Assembly (NCBI GenBank): GCA_022829145.1 | Contig: CM040748.1 | Location: 26,420,501-26,484,500, forward strand | Length of the DNA stretch: 64,000 nt | Direction: 5' to 3' | Origin: Albula goreensis | Taxonomy: Eukaryota > Chordata > Actinopteri > Albuliformes > Albulidae | Shown: piece by piece, positions 25,901 to 36,306 of the stretch | Position numbering within the stretch: position 1 is the first letter of the stretch | Layout of the letters: the number at the start of each line of letters is the position of its first letter | Translations under genes and position numbers: made by a program | The notes under the pieces: generated by a model | The model's database searches: none | What the model was told of the DNA's origin: nothing | What the model saw: the letters and a program-made list of their open reading frames with translations, nothing else

Positions 25901-27181
25901 GAAACCGTTGATGTCCTACACACATTGTTTACACACTGGCTATGTACGGACCAGCTAGATATATCTGACTGTCTCAGTGAAGTTATTTGACTACTTTGAT
26001 ATAATTAACAAGTGACTATGCTAACCCTTGTCTTTTCCCACAAATATTAATCTGACATTATTAAATGGATGTTATTGTTTTATTGTAGCTAACATGCAAG
26101 TTGGTTGTGCACCGCAAACAGGAACTGAATGTATTAGAAATAATTAGAATGTAGGCCTGTCTCTCTTTTGCATCACAGCTTGCATTTATTTAAAACACAA
26201 GATGGACATAAGAATACTTAAGGGTGAGAAAGGGTATCCAGCACTGCATCAAACCTGGACTTGAGCACACCTCACTGCCTCTTCTACTTGACCTGGCAAG
26301 CTGCCTGATTTTAGGAAGCTGCCCTTTCCATTAGCTGTCCTTACCAAGGGCAATGAGTCCACACAGCAGGCCTAGGAGAAGCAGCAGGGTGAGGAGCCAT
26401 CCCAGCAGCCACTTCCACCACGAGCAGCAGGACCCTCCCCCACATGGGCCACCAGCGCCGCCACCCGCGCCCTCACGGATCTCTGACAGGACAGGGCAGT
26501 GGCGCAACAAAAAAAGAATGAATAGGGTTATGTGATATTTTTTCGAACTGGCGGTTAAACAATTATGTGTTTGTGTTTAGTTTACTGTAAAAAACACATC
26601 TTCATCATATTAACATAGTTAAGTGCATGCTGTTTCTGCTCATACCTGCATATGTTGCCTTGTCTTTGGTTGAAACTTTTCCATTTCCATCTTTGAAAAA
26701 CAAGAGTTTTAAAATATTTAAGTTGATTCCAGGAAGAAAAAAGTTTGAAAAACTGAAATGTATCTTATGAGGAAAATCTTCTGTAAGTTGTGCATTGTGC
26801 ACACTCATAATGAAGTGAATGTGACATACCTATATAGAACGTATATGGTGCATAATAAAGCACTCTAACTTCTACTTCCACACTGCTTTATGCAATGAAT
26901 AAATGTTTATGTGCATGATCAGTACTTATACCAGCATTTGGTTAAATAATTGATTCTGATTGGTTGAGATGTTGCTTATAAGTTTCTGATAACTGCATTT
27001 AGTTACATAAAAGTGCATTGCTATGTTTAAATGGCTCATGTTTAAATGTGGAATAGAATATACAGTAGCCTCACACAAGCCACTGGAGTCTGCCTTCAGT
27101 GTGCTTGCTTCAGAGGCACTCAACAGCATCTTCTTCTCCCTCTTCAAGGAGTCTTCTGAATAAAGACCTATAAAACACACA

Positions 27182-27218
<37 letters not shown>

Positions 27219-27242
27219 ACACACACACACGCACACACACAG

Positions 27243-27306
<64 letters not shown>

Positions 27307-27325
27307 ACGCACACACACACACACA

Positions 27326-27380
<55 letters not shown>

Positions 27381-27386
27381 ACACAG

Positions 27387-27429
<43 letters not shown>

Positions 27430-27451
27430 CACACACACACACACACACACA

Positions 27452-27506
<55 letters not shown>

Positions 27507-27526
27507 ACGCACACAGACACACACAG

Positions 27527-27558
<32 letters not shown>

Positions 27559-30500
27559 ACACACACACGCACACACCCAATAATCACATCACACATAGCC
27601 ACTAATCAGGGCAGGATGAGAGACACCACTCAATCCTGTGACCTGAGGAAGCCTGCTAATGGTACAATGGGAGAAAGATTACTTCCCCCCCTTAGGATAG
27701 TGTAAGACAGAGCTTGGATGTGCCCTGGGTGTGTGGTGACTCTGCCTACCTGGGCCTGCTCCCACTGTGGTGGAAACGGTGGTAAACTGCTTGCCGCTGT
27801 CTTTGCTCATGACTAAGAGCTCAGACTCCTTCTTCACAGGGGCATTCTCCTTCTCCAGCATCATGAACTTGTAGTCTTTCAGAAAGACGTCATCACTTGT
27901 AGGGCTGCTGGGAGCTGATGCAGAACAGGCATAGTCCTTTACATCTCACAGTAACACTTTGAGTGTTTTTGGTTTATTTTAAATACTACAAATAACAAAC
28001 GTATTATGGAACTGTGGGATATATATTGGTACTGGCAAGACCATCTATAAAACTATGATTTTGAGAGTTATGGCATTAAACTTAATAAACATAAGATGTC
28101 TTACAGGGCAAAATCCTATCAAACATTTGGAAGCATTTTCATACTGTGTTTTTTGTTCATCTTCATGAAGTTTACTCCAGACAACAAAACAAAATTCAAT
28201 GTTAAAAGTCTTACGTTTTCTGCCTTTTTGGCCTGATCTTGTTTTGTCTGGATTCAAACTCAGTCTGTGACTGTGTGAATTGAGTGTGGTGCTCAGTCTC
28301 TGGACGTACCTGAAGTGGTGGCAGCCCCTGCGCTGACAGCAGCCATGTTCTTCTGCAATGTGAGTCCTACAGGGGGAGAAGTTCCACACTAACATTTTAC
28401 AATTCACAAAAGTGCAGTGTATTTCTTTCATTTCAAATAGTCTATGTTTATATAACTGCAGTGTATAGATGATCTTTTGAAAATGAAGGAACTTTCTGTG
28501 GAAGAAACTGTAAAGTATGATCAGACAGCAGTATGGAGCTTCCCCATGCAATGTACAAGAATGAAACATTTTTAGCCTTGGACTAACAGCCCAGTTAACT
28601 GAGGGCTAAGGGGCAGTTAGACCTGCACAGTGTGAAAGAGACAGAGAGTGGCCACATACTTGCAAACTCTCCAGAATACTGTCGCAGGACAAGAATAAAG
28701 TGGGCATAGTTCTTGTTGGCCAGAATTGGTCTTTGACATATGAAATTTAGGATTGTATGATAATGACATATGGATTAACAAGCATTAACAAGTAAGTCAA
28801 ATCTAATGGTACCATATGACTTCAATTTTCAAAGTTTCTAAAAGTCAAGAAATAAAATATATCTAACATAACACTAGACATGCTCTTGCACAACATGTAT
28901 TTCTGCTCTGTAATCAAAGGAATAACATTGGCCTCTACAAGCTGTTTGTGTACATTGGACTGTGTACTAAAGCCCTCTAGAGGTTTAAACAGGAATTACA
29001 CTCTGTACCTGCGTTGGCGTTGACTCCATTTGGAGTGAGAACACTGCTGGCGGTGGTAGCAAGGTTATTCTGAACACCATATACTGAAAAAAGGAAGGAG
29101 AACCACTCTCATGCATATATACTTCTTGTAAGAAACAGACATTTCATTTTCAGTACATACCTTGTATCACTATTCTACTGGCCAAATTATTAACTAATTA
29201 TCAATTAACAAATTAATTGACCATTAATTATGCAATAAATGCCTCATTCTTGAAACAATCAATATGCATAAAATCAGTGTTTTGTAAATGAATTATTAGC
29301 AGCACTATTACTTGAAGATAGATTACCAATTTGGTAATAGTGTCATTACCAATGACACTATTACCAAAAAGATAAACTGAGTCATTGTTTTTATACCAAG
29401 AAACAAACACACATATTATCAATTAATCAGACCTATGTGACCAAGGGTTAAATTACTGTTTTAGACTTAGACTGAGATATAAAACTTAGGGCAATTTGTC
29501 TCACCACTATCATGTAATGTGAGAGGTGAGCTGTTTGCAGGACAGCTTTCACATGCAGTTAATACAGAAGTAGATACATTTGTAGCACAGGGCTCCATGA
29601 CACCTGGCCTATCAGTGGGGTGTTTTTGAGCAGTACTGACCCGTGCTGGCTGGGATTCCTGCACTGCTAGCGAGGGAGCTCAGGGTCAGGTTGTTCTGGA
29701 GTCCTGGAAGTGAGGAATTCAACAGTGGGTAAGCGCAAGAGCCGTTAAACAGGGGAACCGTGTTGGCCTTCCAGCTTTGTGTCACACACATACACACATA
29801 GAAACACACACACACACACACACACACAGACATGTGCATATACACATGTGCACACACACACACACACACACACACAGGCGTGCAAACATGCACACACGGC
29901 TGCTAAGAACAGCATGACACTTTATTTTTTCAGCTGTCTGCTGTCCTACAGTGGTCTCAAACCAGTCTTACAGAACTGTGAGCCAGTGAAATACTGCAGG
30001 GGTTCTCAAACATTCCAACCCCTCGCTCCAGCCAAATAAGAGAATACATTTCTGGTAACTACCTGCCCTGTGGCATGCACTCCAACAGATGAGCTACTGA
30101 AAATGGGTTGGGATTAAGGTAGGTCTCAAGATCACTGACAGCACATAATACTCTACACCTGGATTGATATTAAAACCAGTAAGCTTAAACTCTGAACCAT
30201 GCACTGCACTATTTGGTTACAAAGTATATGTAGTTTTGTCATCTGATATAAAAGCTATTCCCATATGAGAAGTCATGTTACACTAAATTTTAATAAGGGA
30301 TAGACTTCAGAAATGAATTTGCTCATTAAGTGTATTGTTATGAGTCACAGCTGTAGGAGCAGTAGCAGTATCTGATGCTCACCTGAGGAGGCACTAAGGA
30401 GAGGCGAGGCATGGGACAGGTTGTTGGCAAAGCTGTACCCAGTCGAGGCACCAGCGGGCAGCGTAGAGGTGGCCCACAAGTAAGACTGCAGGTCTGTGGC

Positions 30501-33500
30501 ATCAAACTGCACTGATATGGCAAAGGGCAAAAACTGGATAAGTTACAAACAAGAGAAAGAGAACACAAAGCATGTAACCTTCAATTTTCAAGCTTACAGC
30601 CTCCCTGGGAGGCAACAAATTCATCCTGACAGGAAAATGTAAGGCTGGTTCAGAAGGGGCTCTATGCCATGCAGCATTTTACAGACGGACTGGAAGGGTT
30701 TGTGTAACAGTGCTCCATCCACTGTGCGGTAAAGCTTGCTTAGCACTCATCCACTGAACTCTTCCCAGACCTACAGCTAAAGAAATCAAACTGCACTATT
30801 TTTTAAATGAGATATGGAAAGAATGCAGAGCATAAGATGATCTACCATGTTTTTGTACATTGAGATATAAAGGCCAATTCATTGTTATAAGTAATATGTG
30901 AAAATACTCTATTACGTAATTATATTAATGTAGTTATATTAAACTATATCAGATTTTGTGTGACCGTGTGCGACTGTAGAGCAGATTTACTTGTGTGTGG
31001 CTGCATGTGCATATGTGTAGGTGTTGTGCTGGCAGTCATGCGTCCATGAGTATGTATGTGTATGTATGTATGTGTGTGTGTGTGTGTGTGTGTGTGGGCA
31101 GGTGGGTGTGCACATGTGACAGTGTATCTGTTTGTGTATGCATGTATGTGCATATGTATGTGTGTGTTGTGTGGTTTGTCGGTGTATTGTGTGTGTGTGT
31201 GTGTGTTGTGTCGTCCGTGTGTGTGTGTGTGTGTTTACCTGTATGTGTGAGAGTGTTTACCTGACTGAGATGCTTCTGCGGCCACTCTGGGCTCCACGGA
31301 GGCTTTCTTGGGGATGGGCAGAGTGTTGGTTGGGGAGCGAGGGGGGCTGACACTGTCAGAGCGACTTCCTTTCAGCAGCCTCTTCACATCGTCCAGCTCA
31401 GTCCCTGTGACGCACGCTCAGTCAGTAAACCTGCAGCTTCAACAGCACTCTCACAAACACTACTCACTTCAAGACTATGTCAAGACTACTCATATAAATT
31501 AATCAGTGCACTGACTCTACCCCACATTTTCTTTCTTTTGGATTTGGAACTCCTGGTTGCAAAATTAATATTCTGATTTATATTTGACTGTTATTTCTCA
31601 TGATAGTTTGCTTAGGCCTTCAGTGGCATGTTAAAATTTAGATTACAGCGAAGTGTCACTTAGAATAAAAAGCAGACAGATGTCATGCAATGCCACTAAT
31701 TTTTCGGTCATGTAGAATAAACTGCTGTTGATTGGTACATGGAGTACAAATCAACAGCAGCTTCAGAACAAGTGCGTATTTGGCTTGTTGTAATGATGGT
31801 ATCATCAGTGTAACAGATGTATTTGGCATTCCCTAGCAGAATTCTCATCTCTTTTCTCCATGCTAATACCAGATAAAGGGTGTCAGAAGGTATATGCACT
31901 AATTTGCTCTTCTATGTTCACTGTCTTCATCATCCAGTGACATCACTAGCTTCCAGTGATGAATATGCAGCATTTTCTATGTAAAAACTGTAAATGTACA
32001 AATTGCAAGCTGGCTCATAAAGCCGCTCCTTTGAAGTCAACAGTTACAATTTATCGCAGTGGTAGAAACTCACATCTTGTGGAGGGAGACGCACTCTGCA
32101 GCCTTGCTCTGATTTCGCTCTCTGAGGGGTGAGAGAAAGTGTTCTATATCAAGTGTACACCAGTGCAAAACTGCAATATATACAATGCCAAAAACAAGTA
32201 CTGTAAATCCATCCAATCACATCATGCTTATGGGTGAACTTGACAGATGCACAAATATTTTGGCTGCTCAGGTCTTTGTTAAGTGTATCTTTAAATAGAT
32301 ATTACAGGTACATTCTTTAGTACAGTGTCATTTTGCACATGTCTGAGGGGTACTTGTGACCAATCACTGTACTCTACCTCGGTTCTGGGTCCTCCCCCTG
32401 GTGTTAGCATTTGCTGTAGCTGAAACAAAAATGGGCAATCATGTGACTTCTGCCAGGGGTGCAGAGAGAGCTACAAATGAATGATCAATTAAAGGAAGTT
32501 TACAATGAGAGAAAGGAGTTCTGGCATATGACTGTGTTATATATGTGTGCCTTTATGTTTTATTGCATTAGCAAATGCTTATGCATGTGATTCATACACC
32601 TTTCCTTTTCACATACAATGCATGTTTACCAGCTCAAAACAGCTCAGATTAAGTACCTTGATGACGAGTACAATGGAGATGCCCCACCCAAGAAATCAAC
32701 TGCACACTGTACAGTAAATATGTATTTGCTAATACCATGTCCAGTTAACATTACTGTGCAATAATTATACAATTATGGAAAATGTTGATAAATTGACATT
32801 TTATCAGCTTGATAGGCTTTGAGCTCAGTTTTGATGTATTATGCATGGCACTTTATATTGACTGCAAAGTTCATGAGCTGTTTGTTTTGTTTTAAAACCA
32901 AAAACTGATGCAATGTACCTGAATATAACGACCGCATAACAACACTATTAATTTCTAAGCATCAAAATCAGGTGGATGCACTTATGATCCCATTGTGTGT
33001 TTGCTGTGGATGAGAGAATCTGCTAAATGAGATGACTCACTTGCCACAGCCGTAACTCCAACGCCACACAATGCGAGGAACTTACCATACTCTTTCCTTG
33101 TGTATTCTGGAGATGAGGTCTCACTCGAGCTTTCTATATGAAAAGGTGAAAAAGCAAGGTTTCATTTTTATGAATGAAAGGAAAGGGTCCATTTGTACAT
33201 GGGCATTTCATATCTTCATATTGCTCTGAACTTGAACGAAATAACACTTTTATTCAAATAATTTTGAACTTGTTTTGGCATCACAAAATAATTGGCTGAG
33301 TGAAACTGTTTCAATGTGGCGACCACCTTCATCAGAGCCATTGGGGTGGGGTTGGGGTAGTAGGCAGCGGATAAACCTCTCTCACCTCTATAGCTTCCTG
33401 AGCGGGTAGAGGTGGTCTTCCTCTCTGAAAGGCGGGGGGATGGGGTGATGGATGAAGAGGAGCCGTGTGTCCTCTTCACTCCTCCTGACTTTGTGACGGT

Positions 33501-36306
33501 TGTCACAGTCATAGAGCCTCCCCCGATGCCGGTCCCGCCTCCACCCCCCGAGGCCCCTGCGGAGCCAACCGTTAGCATGCTCATGGCTGCACTCCCCGAG
33601 CTGCCTCCAGCCGAACCTCCTCCTCTGACTGCCGAAACTCCTCCTGAAAAAACAGCATTTCCAGAACCTCTTCTTGCAGAACCTACTCCAACTGTGGAGC
33701 TGGCTCCTGAAGAACCTTCAACCATGGAAACATCTCCTCCGGAACCGTCTCCAGAGGAAAAGGTAACTCCAAAGGAGCCTTTCCTGGCAGAACCTATTCC
33801 TGCAGAACCTTTTAGGGCTGACGTGATTGTTGTAGAACTTTCAACCACGTTTTCTACCGATCCGTCTCCTGCAAAAAAGGCATCTCCAGAGCTGATTTTG
33901 ACAGAATCTACTTCTGCAGAACCTCCAGCTGAGGAAATGGCTTCAGTAGAACCTTCAAACATGGAAACGTCTCCTACAGAATTGTCTCCTGAGAAAATAT
34001 CATCTCCAGAAGAACCGCTTCTTGCAGAATCTATGTATGCAGAGCTTCCACCCGTGGAAACAGCTCCTAAGAAATCATCTCCGGAAAAAACAGTACCTCC
34101 AGATGAACTTCCTCCAAAGCCTCCTCCAGAACTGATCATAAGGCCTCCCCCAGATGCCATGGACAAACCTCCTGCTCCTCCAGAACTACCTGAAACTCCT
34201 ACAGAGAACCCCAGATAGTCATAAAAATCCTGGACCTACCCAAAAGAGGATTGGTAAAACCTTTCATGGCACAGGCAGAAGAGAGACCCTCATAAGGTGG
34301 CATGTATCCCTCATCGATCATATGTCATATTATGATTATAAGATTTTTATACGTGTTTGCAAACATTTTGTTCATTTCCTATAGAATATGTTTGTCAGTT
34401 GTCATAGGCTATGCGTTATCTCAGACACGATGCTCCCCATTTTTGGCAGAGTGTAAAGCTCAGTTAGTGATGGGGAAGGGCAGGGAGAGGGCTTTTAACT
34501 TATTTAAGAGCAAGTAACTTATTCAAGACGTTATCGCTTTTTGTCTTTTTCTTTGGGCATATAACACAGTTGACAACTCCGCATGTCCTATTGGTGGCCA
34601 AAATTACACTTCTTGGTTCTGAAGTTGTCTCTATTGACTTGTATTGGAGTCTCTGTCTCTTCACGTTTATATACTCACCACCACTGCATGAAGTCATGGT
34701 CTTCTGGCTGGTAACTGTGGTACTAGAGCCCTCTAGTGGATTACAAAGGAACAGAACAAACCTTTTATTGAACCACAAACTGTCTTCATCAGATCTGGAT
34801 TAAATATAGCTTTAAATATTATTTGTAAACATAAACTATTATTGTAAATTATCATTGAAATATTGTAATTAAATATATACATCAGAAAGTAAGTATTATT
34901 AAAATAGTTAAATATCATTTTTATGTCATTAATCAATTGCATATCATTGCAAAACAGATCTTAAAAATGTAAAGAAATTATTCATAAAAATTAAAAATGC
35001 ATTACGCAGTTGTAATGACTGAACAAATTATATACTTTCTATTATTCTATTATCATTATCCTTTCTTCTTCTCGGCTGGTATGACATTTAACCATTGTGT
35101 AGTAATTTCATTAATCACCTGTTTAAGGTGTAAGGCACTGGATATAAGTAATAGAATTTATAAAAATAAATGTTTAAATGTTAATCATTTGCAATACTTA
35201 AAAGGAAATCATCCTGTTTATAATTCATCTTTCACTTAAAATTGTAATCCTAAACAATGATTATCTATCTGTTACAGGTCTGTTCTGATTAGCTGATTTT
35301 TTTTCTTAAATCCAGCTCTGTGTAGTTGTTTGAATCATCCTGATATAAAACACATTTACAAGACAGATGCCACATACAGAAAACAGGTGTGATGAATGTG
35401 AACAATTGTGATGAAGTGAAAAATAAAATTTAAGGACCTCAGATTAGTGCAAAATCTCATGTATAGACTGGAAGGGGTACTTACTTGGAGGCAGTGATGT
35501 AATCCTAGTGGTGGTGGTAACTGATTCTGTTACACCTGTAAATGAAGTGACCAGAGTTATATTACAAAAACCATAACCACTTGGAACTGCAAAAAAGATT
35601 AAAACATATGGATAAAATTATAATTAACATTAATTATTGCTGCTTTAGATACTCTATAGAGTATTGTCAGTAAGTGGGAATTTTCTTTGTCATTATTCAA
35701 TTGACTGGCAAGTGTTGTGACTACAGGTAACAACCACTAGAGGATGATATGTAACCATGAGTCACAAAACATATTGAGTATTTTACACTACATGTATTAA
35801 AATTTTGGCATTTACCGGATGCGTGGATCCAATCCATTTACAGAGCTAGGTTTTACTACAGCAATTTAGATTAAATATTTAGCTCAAGCGCACTGAAATA
35901 CAGGGGCAGTGCCCTTATTGATAATCAAACCTTCAATCTCTGGGAGAAGAGACCAGCTCCCTAACCATTACCATTACACTGTAGTATACTGATTACTTTA
36001 ACAGGAGACAAGCCCCCAAATTGTGTCAATGCTGAAGCACACTTAATTTCCAACAGTACAATAGACATAGACTCAGAGACCTATATCACTGATCGAGCTG
36101 AAACCTCTTGTCATTCCTGTTCATATTTTAATCTTATGCTCTGTGTTTCTCAAATTCACTTATTTGGTTTTCTGCTGTAATCGCCCATTTACTGGCATCT
36201 GTGGTAGGTAAAAGGTTCTGCATAGAAACAGTCCATGCTTACCTTTATCCGACACTCCTGAGCTCCTCCCTGGACCGAGTGTATTGATTGTTGTTAAGTT
36301 GTCCAT
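4875..36306 (-). CDS. col17a1: col17a1, collagen type XVII alpha 1 (BP180), complete coding gene of 68 predicted exons
   Basis: A type II transmembrane collagen of hemidesmosomes that links keratin-anchored plaques to the basement membrane. Exons, 5' to 3' (low-high): 36243-36306, 35485-35535, 34679-34732, 33386-34198, 33086-33133, 32378-32419, 32074-32121, 31261-31404, 30383-30511, 29641-29703, 29009-29083, 28310-28366, 27750-27914, 27075-27155, 26646-26690, 26345-26482, 25186-25440, 24432-24482, 24228-24263, 23837-23863, 23298-23360, 22240-22344, 21591-21644, 21154-21189, 21000-21053, 20680-20715, 20200-20235, 19972-20034, 19644-19679, 19310-19381, 18728-18754, 18600-18635, 18190-18225, 17624-17704, 17474-17509, 16870-16962, 16451-16573, 15777-15863, 15500-15562, 15092-15160, 14548-14574, 14247-14306, 13625-13732, 13262-13309, 12728-12850, 12484-12609, 11726-11818, 11194-11322, 10616-10690, 9849-9998, 8994-9134, 8527-8712, 7974-8120, 7759-7830, a 13-exon array (5271-7581), 4875-4921. 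Every intron is phase 1 and the frame stays open throughout, about 1,915 residues against roughly 1,500 in human. A few splice choices are uncertain (the 21591 and 16451 exons, and the array). Confidence 0.93.
5100..7758. repeat. Tandem repeat carrying the col17a1 A/B exons (~370-bp unit, 744-bp higher-order unit)
   Basis: A-exon starts lie at 5271, 5647, 6028, 6410, 6772, 7154 and 7516, so the basic period is 362-382 bp. From 5898 rightward the period is exactly 744 bp: A3/A5, A4/A6, A5/A7, B2/B4, B3/B5 and B4/B6 are each 744 apart. The 744-bp unit holds two A and two B exons and one copy of a foreign-looking segment of about 125 bp (6124-6248 and 6868-6992). Near-identity of the 744-bp copies suggests recent unequal crossing-over; the left copies (5271, 5647) are older. 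Confidence 0.88.
5271..7581 (-). CDS. col17a1: col17a1 exons 55-67: tandem array of alternating 66-nt (A) and 27-nt (B) exons
   Basis: A exons: 7516-7581, 7154-7219, 6772-6837, 6410-6475, 6028-6093, 5647-5712, 5271-5336. B exons: 7386-7412, 7010-7036, 6642-6668, 6266-6292, 5898-5924, 5503-5529. A encodes variants of [20 protein letters not shown]; the copies at 7516 and 5647 begin [10 protein letters not shown] encodes DENDTTVEK or near variants. All 13 are open, phase 1, with CTGCAG acceptors and GTACTGC donors on A. Together they add 208 codons. The A exon equals the single penultimate human segment ending in VYAG. B acceptors (GAGAG) are weaker, so B inclusion is inferred; any mix of exons stays in frame. 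Confidence 0.72.
7759..15863 (-). CDS. col17a1: col17a1 exons 38-54: C-terminal ectodomain of alternating short collagen and NC segments
   Basis: Seventeen exons. Exons 38-44 are mostly collagenous (for example [25 protein letters not shown]). Exons 45-53 repeat one theme: a GPP-rich stretch of 15-21 residues followed by a short amphipathic segment such as [59 protein letters not shown] and [13 protein letters not shown]. These match the human series ([26 protein letters not shown]). Exon 54 (7759-7830) reads [19 protein letters not shown] and precedes the duplicated array. Confidence 0.88.
9271..9480 (+). mobile_element. tRNA-derived fish SINE in a col17a1 intron
   Basis: Begins with a degenerate tRNA-like head (GGCTAAGGTCCCTGC; GGTGGCTCAAGCCCC as box B), then CCTTGAGCAAGGCCCCCAAC, TTGCTCCCAGGGG, and the fish SINE tail GTCGCTTTGGATAAAAGC with GCTAAATGAC and an AATGTAAT terminal repeat. 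It lies between exons at 8994-9134 and 9849-9998 and adds no splice site I can recognise. Confidence 0.75.
12344..12367. repeat. (CA)n microsatellite
   Basis: A short CA run in the col17a1 intron upstream of the exon at 12484-12609, about 120 bp from its donor side neighbours. Confidence 0.9.
16451..24482 (-). CDS. col17a1: col17a1 exons 18-37: main collagenous domain (Col15 equivalent) and next NC/COL segments
   Basis: Exons 18-33 (24482 down to 18190) encode about 256 residues of nearly continuous Gly-X-Y, close to the 242-residue human Col15, in modular 27, 36, 54, 63, 72 or 105-nt exons. The block starts [13 protein letters not shown] and includes [18 protein letters not shown], matching human [19 protein letters not shown]. 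It ends EHGKVINA, corresponding to human APGKIVTS. Exons 34-37 continue with [12 protein letters not shown], an interruption [12 protein letters not shown], and a GPP-rich segment ending GSPGHE. Exon 23 has two acceptors nine bases apart. Exon 37 has two plausible donors (after 16451 or after 16427), so its end is uncertain. Confidence 0.88.
19085..19264. mobile_element. Short palindromic-ended repeat (MITE-like), about 180 bp
   Basis: Left end CAGGGGTGGTCATTCCTGG and right end GGGTTGGCCACCCCTG are imperfect inverted repeats. The type recurs in fish genomes. It ends about 45 bp from the col17a1 exon at 19310-19381, on the side of that exon's donor. I could not define a target duplication. Confidence 0.5.
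21895..22080 (+). mobile_element. Degenerate tRNA-derived SINE fragment
   Basis: Head-like sequence GTTGGTGGAGTAGCATAAGG, GGATTAGAGAGCTGGGC and box-B-like GTTGCATGTTTGATTTC, then GCTTGAGCAAGCTACTT, the typical fish SINE spacer. Intronic in col17a1. Confidence 0.5.
22784..23135. mobile_element. hAT-type non-autonomous element (MITE) with 8-bp target duplication
   Basis: The 352-bp element starts TAGGGCTGCAAC and ends GTTGCAGCTCTA, so the termini are inverted repeats with one mismatch. Subterminal AATTAATTG and ATCGATTAAT motifs are also inverted. It is flanked on both sides by GTGTTCAC (22776-22783 and 23136-23143), an 8-bp duplication as expected for hAT elements. It codes for nothing and lies in the col17a1 intron between exons at 22240-22344 and 23298-23360. 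Confidence 0.85.
25186..25440 (-). CDS. col17a1: col17a1 exon 17: juxtamembrane NC16A-type linker
   Basis: Encodes about 85 residues immediately outside the membrane, starting [16 protein letters not shown] (human EEVRKLKARVDELE) and ending [19 protein letters not shown]. This is the non-collagenous stalk with a short coiled-coil register that seeds the trimer. In human it is the shedding region and main pemphigoid autoantigen; the central part here shows no obvious match to the human immunodominant sequence. Confidence 0.85.
26345..26482 (-). CDS. col17a1: col17a1 exon 16: transmembrane segment
   Basis: A Gly-rich lead (EIREGAGGG) is followed by [19 protein letters not shown] and LLCGLIAL, one hydrophobic helix that matches the human SWWKWLLG transmembrane helix almost residue for residue. 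Cytoplasmic N-terminus and no signal peptide give type II topology. In the predicted protein it falls near residues 645-672. Confidence 0.95.
26646..33133 (-). CDS. col17a1: col17a1 exons 5-15: remaining cytoplasmic head domain
   Basis: Eleven short exons, all phase 1. Landmarks in order: [10 protein letters not shown] (33086-33133); RGRTQNR (32378-32419); [15 protein letters not shown] spanning 32074-32121 and the next exon; [14 protein letters not shown] and [12 protein letters not shown] (31261-31404); [10 protein letters not shown] (30383-30511); two exons with QNNL motifs (29641-29703, 29009-29083); [10 protein letters not shown]-type sequence with [11 protein letters not shown] (27750-27914); EDSLKREKK and ADSSGL (27075-27155); STKDKATYA (26646-26690). 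Each aligns by eye with the human head domain in the same order. The exon at 30383 uses the acceptor before TGCAG; the next AG five bases inside would break the frame. Confidence 0.88.
27176..27577. repeat. Long interrupted (CA)n microsatellite, about 400 bp
   Basis: Almost pure CA on the plus strand with scattered AGACAC and ACGCAC interruptions. It sits only about 20 bp upstream of the acceptor for the col17a1 exon at 27075-27155, so the polypyrimidine tract of that intron adjoins a (TG)n run. The long Cys/Val ORFs through it on the minus strand are artefacts. Confidence 0.97.
29799..29877. repeat. (CA)n microsatellite, two blocks
   Basis: CA runs at about 29807-29828 and 29852-29876 separated by GACATGTGCATATACACATG. 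Intronic in col17a1, upstream of the exon at 29641-29703. Confidence 0.9.
31043..31240. repeat. (TG)n / TGTATG microsatellite cluster
   Basis: TG-rich repeats with TATG variants, ending about 20 bp before the donor of the col17a1 exon at 31261-31404. On the col17a1 strand it is a CA-rich tract just inside the intron, a setting where CA repeats can influence splicing through hnRNP L (general knowledge, not shown here). Confidence 0.9.
33386..34198 (-). CDS. col17a1: col17a1 exon 4: 813-nt Gly/Ser-rich repeat exon of the cytoplasmic head
   Basis: One exon encodes about 270 residues (roughly 57-327). It enters after CTGTAG at 34199 and leaves by GTGAGA at 33385. It is extremely Gly/Ser-rich and carries about five degenerate repeats of roughly 38 residues; landmarks recur as FSGD or SSGDGS, GDVSM.EGS, and SAR.GS. 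Its C-terminal end ([17 protein letters not shown]) joins exon 5 to give a sequence like human FERKTHVTRHAYEGSSS. The matching human segment is only about 70 residues, so this part of the head is expanded here. The long Pro/Glu-rich ORF on the opposite strand (33412-34218) is a shadow of this repeat. Confidence 0.82.
34679..36306 (-). CDS. col17a1: col17a1 exons 1-3: start codon and conserved N-terminus
   Basis: The start is ATG at 36306-36304 ([10 protein letters not shown]), 21 codons before a GTAAGC donor at 36243. An out-of-frame ATG five bases upstream stops after five codons, so I preferred the second ATG, which has G at +4. Exon 2 (35485-35535) reads [16 protein letters not shown] and exon 3 (34679-34732) starts [11 protein letters not shown]. 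Together they match the human TETVTTRLTSLPPKGG region, which fixes the gene's identity and start. This is the cytoplasmic head that in mammals binds plectin, BP230 and integrin beta4. Confidence 0.88.
35840..35990 (-). mobile_element. tRNA-derived SINE fragment, minus strand
   Basis: Read on the minus strand it has GGTAATGGTTAGGGAGCTGGTCT followed by box-B-like GAAGGTTTGATTATC and a CACTGCCCCTGTATTTCAG spacer with TTGAGC. Similar architecture to the SINE at 9271, much decayed. Lies in col17a1 intron 1/2. Confidence 0.45.

Noticed and set aside
26926-27602. Long minus-strand ORFs rich in Cys and Val
   Set aside because: They are translations of a (TG)n microsatellite.
31036-31353. ORFs of His/Thr or Cys/Val over the TG repeat near 31.1 kb
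   Set aside because: Microsatellite artefacts running into the real col17a1 exon at 31261-31404.
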